This document shows positions 37,063 through 49,200 of a stretch of DNA of 64,000 nt, in pieces; the stretch's first letter is position 1; every line of letters begins with the position of its first letter. A program made the translations under genes and the position numbers. The stretch is taken from NCBI GenBank assembly GCA_030142905.1, contig JASJOG010000015.1, forward strand, positions 1,121,001 to 1,185,000, read 5' to 3'. The stretch is from Heliopora coerulea. Taxonomy: Eukaryota; Cnidaria; Anthozoa; Scleralcyonacea; Helioporidae. The notes under the pieces are model-generated. The model was given only the letters and a program-made list of their open reading frames with translations. It searched no databases and was not told the DNA's origin.

Positions 37063-38299
37063 TACTTGAGTTCCACGCTTAAGATCTTCAGGATCGCAAT
37101 GGAGCAGGAGACTCGAGTTACCGATTTTCGCTGTATTTTATCCATTTTAAAAATAATTCATATTTTGCCCCACATTTTCACCGTGCTGAGCTCTTTTGAT
37201 CCTATCCTTCTTTTGCGCGTTTCCCTCCAGTGACGTTATTTTGCTCGAGATGTCAGCTTTTGTTTTATAAATTTCAGCGATATACCACCATTTAAATCTT
37301 ACATGTCGTAATACATTGGCTAAGCAGCAATCTGCTTATATTATGAACCATGCATGTGCACGTACGTATGCTTCTTTCTTTCCTTTTACGGAAAAAACAG
37401 CAAGAGGAACGTAATTGAAACTTCTGGTAGTTTAAAAGAGACATTGTTTTCCGAGATATATTTATTGTTTTGACTACAGAAGAATTTTCAGACGTAAGCA
37501 TTTAAACTCAACAAAAACTCGCAGATACCGATTAATCCTAGGCAGATGAGGGAGGGAAAAATATTTACATTTTTTCTTCTTTTTTTAACCCGCTGTTGAC
37601 CGTTCGTTATCTCTGTGTATTTGATTGTCTGTTTGCCTTCACCATGCCGCAAAAGATTAGTTCAGTTTCCTGAGGGACATTCAATGTTCTCGACTGATTA
37701 CAAGACAGGTGCCATGCGGTCTAGATCGTTGCAAAGCGTTCTTATTAGGGAACTGTATACGTGTGGGTATGCGCGTCCTTACCTTGAGATAAAATCCCGC
37801 ACAGCCAGCATGTGTCTTTTACGAAGGCATTCTCGTTTACGAAGGCGATGTTCGGAAAATAGCTACGAATATAAAATGGTGTGCTTGAAATTTGTGCCGT
37901 CTTCTGCTTCTTCGTCTTGCAAAAAGCCAAGCGAGCTTGAGTGAAGACCTCGCAAAACCCACAGTGGCCTGTTCCGACAGCCACGTTTAAACGAAGGCAG
38001 TGTCTGTGTGTTCACTTTAAGAACATAGAGAGCGCGTCATTCTTGAGAAGACTCCTCGCAATTAAGGGATTGACAAGGTAAGCAAGAGCACATTCTTGCC
38101 GTACAGCGTAAACAATTCTTACATAAAAATACAGTAGCTGGTGATTTATGAACAGAGCCCACATTTGCTGACCGGATCGGAGGAATGCTGGTCGAAAGAT
38201 AGAAGCACAAGTATAGTTAAACTTTGTCGCAAATCTAGTGCATGTTCACGGCACAACAAAGGCTGGCTTGAATGTTTACCGCAGTGAAGTTCATCAGCT

Positions 38300-39830
38300 A
38301 TGAACAGAAAGACTGAGAGGCGTCTTAGTCTATCAAGTGAAGCAGGAAAAGCTTTGCTCGTAAAAAACAAATGCGAGCAACTGAAGCTAGAAAAGAAACG
38401 ACGATCCCTCGACAGGCTACAGGCGTATGAGACCGTAGATTTTATGAATAAAAAAAGGGAACTGATCGATCCCCGAACATCGATCCACTCGTGGAAAACA
38501 GGTGACAGACATGATAGCATTAGTCATCGAATCACATCAGCTAAACCTGAGAGTGATAAAAACGTAGACACCTATCCAAAGTACAGGTTTAGATCCCGAT
38601 CTCAAAGTTTAAGTGGGCCCAACTTCGTCTCGTCACTGGTTAGAAGCGAAGACAGTCTGAATTCTCGACGATTGGTTCCCTCACATTCGCTTAACAGCCA
38701 TACACGAAGAAGCAGTTCTACGTTTAGTCAGTGGTCTAACGGCTTTTGTAAATGTAGCCCTGGAGAGAGGACAGCAGAAATCAACAGAAGGAAATCTACT
38801 GCAAATTTTGAACTAGAAGAGAAGCTGAGCTCACGTGAACAAAGTATCTGGAAATTACTACCACCAGTTCAACTTACACCTTTTCACAAGCAGAAGTCGA
38901 GGTCTTTGAAAGAACTATCAAGTGCGCGGTCAGAGGTGCATTGCAAGTTTCCAGGAGTAAAAAATGTTTCTTGGCACGACCTGACCAACTGTCGGTACCT
39001 CCGCAAAAGACAAGACAACAGTTCATAGGTTTTACGACTGAATTAAGAATTTTCTGCGTCAGGTTCCTCGGTGTGGCCAAAAACTTTTCTTGCGACTTTA
39101 GAAAATTTACACGTATTGAGGCCAAAATTTTCGGATTCACTCTAGTAAGCTGATAGATATCAGAATAAAATGAGCCAAAAGAAGGCCTGCATGTGAATGC
39201 TCAAACCCAAGTACGAAATAGGTTTAGTTTCGACCACTTCCAGAAAATGGTCTTGGATTTATCTAAGATCAATCGAAACAAATCGGTTTCTAGCTTTAGC
39301 GCAAACCTAGCCAAAACCAGCTTGTCATTGTCGTCATCTAGTGACTTTGATTTGAATTACTGGAGCTTTAAGTATGTTATAATTCTGTACTGTAAAGTAG
39401 AAACAGTCGAAACCTGGTCCCATAATGAAACCGTGACTAATTCTCAATGCCGAGAAAGATGGCAGCTTAACATAATCTTAAATTATGCCTAATTACAGCT
39501 GAAGTATTTCACATGTTAGCATATGTAAATTAATCAGCTAAAAGCTGTCCTCTCACCAAATTTGGTCTCGCAAATGTTCCTGTATTTCAGCTAGATACTA
39601 CGTTTACCGCGCAAAGAATCATGGTTACATGTTCCAGTCGCCACTGTTTTACGGTATGGTGAATTAGTTAATTTCTGCATTAGTGTGGACGTAGACTCCG
39701 TTTGAACCGGGTTAATCCTAGATCTACCTTCGATTAAACTAAACCATTTTTCAGGTCTAGCGTAAACGGCTCCTTTACGAACTCGAGCCTCTCGTTTGCT
39801 ACTGACAGAACTGAATTATCAAAAGTGTAA
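38300..39830 (+). CDS. Unrecognised basic, Ser-rich protein; proposed three-exon gene (304 aa)
   Basis: An ATG at 38300 opens a 242-codon reading frame rich in Ser, Arg and Lys. Basic-Ser motifs such as RRLSLSS, KKRRSLDRL and RFRSRSQSLSG look like basophilic kinase sites. I see no known domain, signal peptide or membrane segment. A spliced model fits better than the single frame. Exon 1 would be 38300-38994 (donor CG/gtacct), exon 2 39228-39371 (acceptor gtttag, donor gtatgt) and exon 3 39755-39830 (acceptor tttttcag, stop TAA). All three join in phase 2, and the Ser-rich style continues into exons 2 and 3 (SLSLSSSSDFD, SFTNSSLSF). Without splicing the frame stops at 39028. The gene is tail-to-tail with P5C synthase. 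Exon 1 is fairly convincing by length and composition; the splice model is inference. Confidence 0.45.
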
Positions 39831-40212
39831 ACAGTTAATGATGAGTGCTTGTGTTCAAAGACGTTTTTTTTCGGGGGAAAATATTTGCCAGAGGTGTTTG
39901 TGGAACTTCTGCCGTGTTCGTATGTCGTTAGAAGAACTGTTATATCAAACCAATGTGACGATAACAGGCCATTTCCGAGAGCTAATTAGGCATTGCCAAA
40001 ATAAGGCAAAAGTTATAATACACAGGACACTACCGTACTGTACACTCAGGTCTTAATTCCGTATGGTACAAGTAACATCTCAACGTTGCTTCAGTCATTC
40101 ACTACCCCGAACATCTCACTTAGAGATCGGTTTAGAATGCCAGGTTCAGAATTTATATATGTTTAACAAAAAATATAATATTTTCAATCCATTAAGTTGT
40201 TTTTACAAATCT

Positions 40213-43200
40213 CTACGAGCTTGATTCAGGCGTGTCCTCGAGAAACTCATCACCCTCCTCATGAAGTACGTCTTCCTTCGTCCACGTCTCATCTTCATTG
40301 TCCCCTAGGTTTATTGCGTCCTTGTTTAAGGGCAAAGGCTCGTGAAGGTAATGCAGGCTCCCACCTTCAGCGAAATCCGCCACGCCTTGACCATGTCCCC
40401 TCAGAACCCATCGTGTTGTCAATAGTCCTTCAACGCCCACAGGACCGCGGGCGTGAATTCGTCCTGTGCTGATACCGACCTCGGCTCCTACAAACACAGG
40501 TTAATTGTAAAAAGACGGACCTTTAAAAATCGATCAGGAAATTAATCTGCACATTAATTAACCGACTATCGCTTTACTGTTCTCCCAGTTAAATGACTTA
40601 TTGCTTGACCAGTCGGCCGACAGATGGAATAAATCCAGGCCGACCTCAAGCCACTCCAACCAGCCAGCTATCTTGTAATCCATATATCTTTCACTCCGTC
40701 ATTTCATTTCATTCCATTCCTTATCACCCACCCTCATATCCACACAGCCAGCTAGCCAGCCATCCCAACTCTGCCAACGTGGCCGTATAAACTTAGCATG
40801 AACGTACCTAAACCAAAACGATAACCGTCGGAAAATCGTGTGCTGCAGTTATGAAACACGCACGCACTATCCACGGATTTCAAGAATGTCTCCGCTGTTT
40901 CGTCTGAAAAAAAAGAGACATGAAACTGAAGAAACTACTTTTACATCAATTAACATTAGGGAGCTTTGCGGGAAAAAAAATGTAGGGCAGGAAGTGAATA
41001 TATAATCCCAAATAGCAGCTTTCATGCTGTTTTCCGTTTGTTCATTTTTTGGACTATTTTTCATTACACGATGGGCAGAACGAGTCTTTACTTTCATTTT
41101 TACTACGTAATTTTTCACACATTTTTGTAATTCCTAATCGGCTCTAGTATTGTCATACTCTCTAGGTTTTCACTGGTTAGATTTTCTCGTATGAAAAGAC
41201 TACACGGGGTTTTGATTGGATATTCAGGGTTGCTCAGACATAACGTAGTCTCACGTGGCACAAAACAACCAATAAGAACTCACAAAATGCGTCAGTATAC
41301 AAAAAATTAAGCATTAGTAAGAATGAAAAACGTCATTTTGTGCCCATACTCACCGTCATCAGTAATAATGACGTCAGTGTGCGAACTACCGTACTTATTA
41401 ATGTGACGTATAGCGTCTTTGACGTCATCCACCACTTCCATGGTACATTCCAGTGCGCTGTACTCTTTGTGTAGTGACTTGGCAGGAACTGGTCCAAACG
41501 GCAGCGCCTTGGATAAACGTGGGGCAGGATGAACAACCACCTTGTAGGTCAAAAATGTTAAAAAGAATGAACCAAAGATAAAAGGTTACATAAAGCCTGG
41601 TTTACAATTTTCGGATGAATCCCCTTTTTAAATCCTTGTTTATTTTGATTCCCCCTCCCCTCCACCCACTTACTGGGCGCCAGAGGAGAGAATCACAAAA
41701 AGAAACGTAGATGCGTACGAGAACCAATCAGATCAAGTGTTTGTAACAAAAAGTAAGGTTTTTTTACCCCTTCATTTCGTAAACCATTCAAGATGTCTTC
41801 AAAGGACTGGGTTCCCAGCAGGTCTTTGTGGATCAGTAAGGTTTCCATGGCGTTACACGCTGCTGGATAATCGCACTTAGAGTCGATCACTGGAAAAAAA
41901 AGCGGGAAAAAACATGCAGACTTTCTGTAAACTGAGTTGTAGTACAGGAAGATTTAGGGTGATACGACGCATTACGTTGCTATGCTACAGTTGCTAAGGA
42001 CAGTTTATTTTAGCAGATAGTTAATTTCAGATGGGGAATCTAATCACAATAAAAAAAGACGATGTAGCGAAAAGAAATAAAAACTTAAAGACGTGCGAAA
42101 ATTATGAGATTTTTCCTCTTTCGATGATATCACACACAGGAAAATGAACGGCTTTTCTCCACGTGATTTGAGGAAAAACGATTAAAACTAGCTTTGGTTC
42201 AACAATAATGACAGGTTTTTTTGGTAGTTCTATTGGATATGAGCAAGGCTTTAGACAGTCTTAATCACGAAATCCTTTTGTTAAAGCTGCAAGATATCGG
42301 CCTGTCCTCCGCGGCTCTTAACTGGTTTTCAAGCTATTTGTCCAATAGATTTCAAGCCGTCCGTATAAATTCCGAACTCTCCGACAAACTTCCCATTCAA
42401 AGTGGAGTGCCACAAGGGAGTATCCTTGGGCCCATCCTGTTCAATATTTATGTCAACGACTTGCCCTCTGTCCCTCAGTGCTGCAAATCCAAGACATACG
42501 TTGATGACAACAAACTTTACATAACCTTTCCCGTTCAACAGCGCGTATCTATTGCAGCAGACATGAACAAAGACCTTACTAAGATCAGGAACTGGTGCTT
42601 TGATAATCGGCTCCTCCTTAACGCATCAAAAACCAAACTAATGCTGTTCGGTAGTCGTCAAATGATCGCCAAAATCCCAAATTTCAACCTGTCCTTGCTT
42701 GGTAAAGATCTGGTCCCTACCCGTTGTGCTAGGGACCTAGGGGTGATTTTCGACAATCAGCTTACTTTCAGCGATCATACTGTTACGACCGTGTCATCCT
42801 GTATGTCAAGCTTGACCCAAATAAATCGCGTCAAGCACGTATTCGACAAAGACTTGCTTATAACCATAATTAAGGGTTTAGTTTTCAGTAAAATGTTCTA
42901 TTGTTCAAGCGTATGGTCAAATACTTCTGCTACTAACATCAACAAGTTACAGGCTATTCAGAACTTTGCTGCCCGCATAGTGACCAGATCAAGAAAATTC
43001 GACCATATCACACCGATCCTTAAACAGCTTCGTTGGATACCAGTTAAAGACCATTTATATTATCGTGATGCCTTATTGACATTTAAGTGCATGAACGGTA
43101 TGGCACCGACCAACCTTAGTTCTAGATTCAGCAAGAGGGGCACGATTAGTGGCCGCTCGACTCGCAACGCAAACAAACTGGACATACCGCGCTATAAAAC

Positions 43201-46200
43201 CGCTACAGGCCAGCGAAGCTTTTTATACCGCGCAGTAACCATTTGGAACAACTTGCCCAGTGATATAAAATTGAGCTCCTCGATGAACATGTTTAAACGC
43301 AAGTTGAAAAATCATCTTCTAATGAGTCGATTTTAATTTTTAACTTGTCGTTTTAACTTATGTTGTAAACTTTTGCCTAGTAACTTTGATACATTAATAT
43401 TCTTAACTCATTGTATATTTTTATTCTATATTTTAAATTGCATTGTAATCACTAAGATAGATTTTTTTAGATGGATACTTAAGCTCTGAAAAGCCCCTTT
43501 GGGGAGAGTTTAATAAATTATTGTATTATTGTATTGTATTATTGTATTGTATTGTTTTCAAATCGACCGTTCGCTGTTGAAATGATGCACAAACTCGCCT
43601 AGGAGCAAGCTATGTTGAGAGTAGAGGCTGCTGGAAAGGTATTAACAAATAGGCAAAGGATTAAATCACGAGTCTCTCGTTCGGATTAGGTGATTCCATT
43701 GTACCATGCACACCAAGAAATTGAACCAGTAAGCGTCCTTCTGGGTTCACAAACATCTTCGCCCCAGTACCCAGCAACACAACTTCTTATCCGATTGCTA
43801 AAATGGCGCGAAAAGTTGTCGCTTCATCGCGGAAGAAAGTTAGTCTTTTAGTTCGAGAGAATCGATTGTTCGTTGCTGAAAGATGAATGAAAAATTGTTG
43901 GTGACGGGCCTTTCAACAATTTATGGTTAGTAAACAATTTCTTTAAATGTGCACTGAAGGTATGACCGAGGACAAAGCCTTTGCCAATGTCAAAGTTCCA
44001 GTGAAATACTTCACAAGATCCGTATATATCAAAAAATTGCCAAGTTTGTTCATGAAGTTGATTCTTTCTGAATCTTTTTTTCCGTTTACATCAATCTGAA
44101 CATTTTTATTTTCAGATATACTTATTTTTTCGCAACAAAAATGAAAGGCTTGACCCTTTTATCAGCAAATTCCACTAAGCAGTTATCGCCGGTTAAAAGG
44201 ATGAATACCAGGTATATTTATTGGAAGGAAACGGGTGAGCACGAAATTTTCATTTTACCAAAGTATTGATTGCACAGTGAAAAATAGAATCACTGGGAAT
44301 CAATCCCACGTCACTAGCTCAACGTAAATGACCATGACACAGTTACACCAGGATATTATTGTTATATAATCGGATTGTTTATCAACCCAAGCACTACGTT
44401 CGCTGCTGAATTGATGAACCAACTGTTGTGCGTCTGAGCACGAACTTCAGGGTTTGATGGAACGGCGATCAATTAATTATACTGGCGCGTACTGTTTTCT
44501 CACTGGTGCGGTACAATTCCTTTTTCACTTCAGTCTTCTTACCTACATGTGTTGCCATATCTGGGTCGGCATCTTTGTCAACAAACACGTGACAAACTCC
44601 TTCAGCATGCCCAAGGACAGGGATACCTTTACTCTGCTGCTGTATTTGGCGAACGAGTTCGCTGGAGCCACGCGGAATTACCAAATCAATGATCTCTTCA
44701 AGTTTAAGCAGGTCGCTGACCGCTTCTCTTGTGCTGACCTACAAAGTAGTTCATATGATGCAATATAAAAGGAGTGTAAGACACAGCCGGAGTGGTGTGA
44801 AGATTGATAGCATCCTGTCAAACAACTGGAAGACCTCTGTGGTAAAATCATTATGCCTGCGACCTCAAAAAAGGTAGCAAAAAATCCTTCAAGGAAGGGG
44901 ACGGATAGAGCCACCAGCAGCCGTGAGTGACTCACAGGGATTTCACGAAATATCTACCGTTTGGAATTAGACTTCCCTTACCAGTTGCACTGCGGCTGGA
45001 GGAGCATATAAGGAGACCGCCTCTTGGACTACTTTGAGAAGGCAGTGGTTGCTATGATACGCTTCTTTCCCTCCCTTCAGCAGTAAGCCATTGCCGGTGC
45101 TCAGACCCAAAGCAGCTACCTAAATCGGAACGGAAAGAAAACATCAAAAACCTGGTGGAACAAAAATTGACGCAACGTGAGAACTTAAAAACTACCTGCT
45201 TAATATAAAAAAAAACTGTTCCTCTAACCTGTGGAAGTGCGTCCGGACGGGATTCAAAAATGACCATAAGCACGCCGATCGGAACTGTCTCTTGGTGTAA
45301 CTCCAGGCCTTCCGCAACTTTAGTTCTACGCAGAATACGGCCAATGTTATTATACGAACTTTCGGCGATCTGTCTTATCCCCGCTGCCAAACTTTTTAAT
45401 TTATTCGGCGACAAAGATAATCGGGACAGCATCGGCGCCGACAACTCTTGAGAAACTGTTGCTAATTCTAGGTCACGTGAGTTAGCGTCCAGGATTTCTG
45501 TTGTTCTTTCCTCCAGCAGGTCAGCAAGACGGTACAAAATCTGAGCCCTCTGAAAAAAAAGAAAACGCTTGTTATCTATCATTGAAAAAATAAGGGAACA
45601 CACAAGTGTTATCACGGAGCACCCGCGCGTGTTCGCACTTGTGTGTAAGCTCGCGGGTGTGTGTGCATGTGACGAGCTAGTGACGTGAGTGGAAACAGTA
45701 ATCCTCTATACAAAAAAGTTTATATGCACAAAATAATTCGAAAAGTAGTTATCTCTTGGTACCTTAACTTACGGTAACTACGAAACGTCTTCTTTATGAC
45801 TGGATTACATTTTACCTCAGTTTCCTTCAGTTAGCTAAGTTTACTATGTGTACTGCTTAAATATTCTAAGATTTTACTCCATCATATGCCAGTAATTTTT
45901 TAATAGGTTTATTGATATACATACGTACTTGTACAGGGGTTTAGTTGTGTGAATGTATTTGAGATGTTTAGGGGTTAATTTTTTTACCTGTTCTGGTTTT
46001 AAGAGTTGTAAAGCACGCCCAGCTTGTCTTGCTAAACATTAAAGTGTAAATGTTAGTCACCACAGACAAGGCAATGCAATGACATGAAGAATTATACATA
46101 AACATATTCGCCGAATGTTGAAAGTATCGTACAGATGTGAATTTCAAAACAGCGTCACGTAATTTATGTAGGGTTTCAACGTTACACCTATTACCATCAT

Positions 46201-49200
46201 CAGCTTGCTCTTCGACAGAAGGTCCAGTCTTTTCAGCCATTGAGAAAAATGTCCCAATTTTTCGACCTTCCATGATTTTAGAAAGTGCGTTGTACGTCGA
46301 ACCAACTCCATTCGCGATAACCACAGATGTTCCTCGTTCCAGGGCCCAGACGGCCGACTTAACCTGAAAAAATGGATGGAATTCTAAGCGCGGGAGAAGA
46401 AACAATGGGTAAGGTAATTGCCTTTTAATATCTAATAGAGTGCTAACATACATAAAATGACTTTTTTTGCACGTTCAGCAATTAAATGATCTTGCAGACT
46501 GAAGATTTGCATTTGTTTGCTACTGTACAAGGACATCTTGGACCCATGAGATAAATACGTTTTAAATCATATGGTGTATATACACATGAACGTCCACTAC
46601 CACGTCCACATAAAACCACTCTTGTAACTTCTATAATCACTGCTGTGTGTTTATATACCTTTGATTCCATTCCTCCCATCCCAACTCTCGATTTCCCTCC
46701 AAATGTAATATTTGCCAAATCGCTGGGATGGAATGTACTCATCAACTGGGAATCATTCCTTCCGGGAGGAGACGTGTATATACCATCCACATCAGACAAC
46801 AAAATCAAGATATCGGTTTGCATTTCAACAGCAAGCAAGGCTGCTAAGCTGTCGTTATCCTTCAAACTGATCACCTGAAATAAAATAAAGGTTAATTGTC
46901 AATTCGGACTTGCATGTAAGTGTTAAATACCGACATTGCCATGCTTTCCTTCGGGTTGATGAAATACCAAGTAAAACAGATTCCGAAAACTGTCATTCTT
47001 AACTTGTCATTCAGATTAAAAAGAAGGGACAAAAAGAAATGCGATTATTTCTCAACTTTATGACCCTGAAATAGAGTCGAAGTATTAGCACATTTCTTTT
47101 TGTCGATTGGTTTTTATTAGAATGATAAGTCAAGAATGACATTTTTCGAAATCTGTTTTATTTTGTATTTCCTAATTGTCGGTTTGGTTATGGTTTCACT
47201 TCACGGTTTCTGTTAGCTTCTGTTAGTGTGGTGTTACTGGTAGTATGGACGTGTTTACATAATTATAATCAGATATTTAATGTTGTCTCAAACATCGAGA
47301 GGTCTCCAAACCATTTCTAATATTCAACAATGTCTTGATAGTTAGTGTATTTGATTACTTATAACGTTAAATTTTAATTTATACTTCATTACGTTCAGTA
47401 TTTTGATTGGATGAATAATTAACTGTTCACTTGTCACTTTTTCCAAAGAAGTTTTGTTTTGAAGATTTACGTGTTAAAAAAAAATTGTGGGCATTTTCAA
47501 GCCCTAAATCTGGAAAATCATTATGCAAAAATTAACGAGTGCCGTAAGGAAAGATGAATAATTTACCCAACTAACATAACACACCATGGACATTCCTATT
47601 ATTTTCTTGCTTCGTGTTCATTAAATGGGAGGGGAATATTACTGTATGATGACATATTTCACTGATGGTAAGTTGTATGTAACAGTACTTACCGCATCAA
47701 CACTTCTTTTGAACTGTGAAATGAAATAAAGTAAGAAGTAAACAGAGTATGACACGTAAGTACGTTTGAACTACACGTAATAAACGGAATTGGTCCGCTT
47801 TTTAAACCAAGCTCACTGTAAGCAGCTACGGTTGGTACAAATTTGCCTAAATCTAGGAGAACGAAAGCAGCTTCTGCATTTCTACCACCAAACGCATGTA
47901 TCAGCTAAAAAGTTTGACGGGCGTTTGCACTTAAAGATATCGCAAAAACTGATAGCTGGGCATGGGATTTTCTTTTATCATATTTGGTACAAAATGTGGA
48001 AAATTTGATTTTTCAAAAGTGACGAAAACTACCGTAAACTCTACCAATTGCTTTTGGGCGCTACAGTTATCTCAACACAACAATTAAATATTCATCCAAT
48101 TCATTCACAGTAAGTTTTAATTGGTTAATCAACGACTGTTTAGTTTACGATCAGCTTTAATCTAAAATAAACGACTGAGTTTGGCTTATTAAATGCGAGC
48201 AGAACTCAAACGGCAATATATTATTACGCTTGTGAAATGTTTTTTTAAATATCATTCGAATTAATCACTGCACATAAGCAATCACTGAAAAGATGTTCAA
48301 AAATAGTTCCGCAGGCGGACTACACCTGGAACTTAGCAGTGTAAGACAAAGTAGTGCGAACAAGAACTGGCGCTAGTCCCTATTTCCTGTTGAAAACCTG
48401 AAGTTCCCTTAGGTCGTAGTTAACCAGTGTAACATCGGTATCAAATTTTGCTCAGCTTTTCCGATTTATCTCGCTTTGCCTCAGATTAATATGCGATGAA
48501 TTAGGGATAAGTTCATAGACCAAAGTCCAATTTACCAATCCGATAAACTCCGATCCGCTATGCGGCTTGATCGGCCGATATTTGTCGCCTGCGATTCTTG
48601 ACACTTGAACATGGGGATAAGTGTCCGAAAACTATGCGCAGTTATTTCTGCTAACTGTGCTAAAAGTGGAGTCGTAACAAGGATAAGTGTCCGAAAACCA
48701 TGCGCAGTTATTTCTACTAACTGTGCTAAAAGTGGAGTCGTAACAACAGTCACATTAAGTGTAAACTCTCAATCGAAATCCGGACAACAAAGCTTGAACT
48801 CGTAGATTTTCTTCATTCCAAAACGGTTCAACTACATAAACATTACATATTTACAAAGACAACGTTAAAAAATAAGAATATTGAGATAAATTCAAACATT
48901 CAAGTCGACTTACAGTTTAGTTACTCTGTCCGGTAGAAATCGGAGCGTTCACGATTGAGTATACAGATATTTGAGCGTTCACAATCGAGTGTACAGCTAT
49001 TTTGCTCGCAAGGTGCGGCCGTTGACAGTTTTATCAACTAATTTACATGTTGAGGAAGCTAGTTCGAATTAGGCTCATTTGAGCATACAATATATTTCCG
49101 GTTTGAATTTAACATTAAGAATATCTGAAGGTTCAATTCAGTAATCAGTTTACTTTTTTCAAAACAATGACGGAAGTAAAAAAATGTTCATCTAAACCAG

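Larger units (their letters stand above)
33799..38299. other. Repeat-bearing intergenic DNA between DD3-3 copy C and the 38.3 kb gene
   Basis: It holds a single-arm fold-back copy (36.3 kb), a zinc-finger-like relic, a perfect 29-bp hairpin and an ATT tract. The two flanking genes are divergent, so two promoters should lie here; none could be pinpointed. Confidence 0.6.

Noticed and set aside
37615..37984. Overlapping frames on both strands upstream of the 38.3 kb gene
   Set aside because: No coherent domain; both have low-complexity Ser/Arg or Lys/Thr composition and could belong to an unidentified repeat.
38146..38520. 124-codon minus-strand frame
   Set aside because: Antisense shadow of the 38300 gene; no motif.
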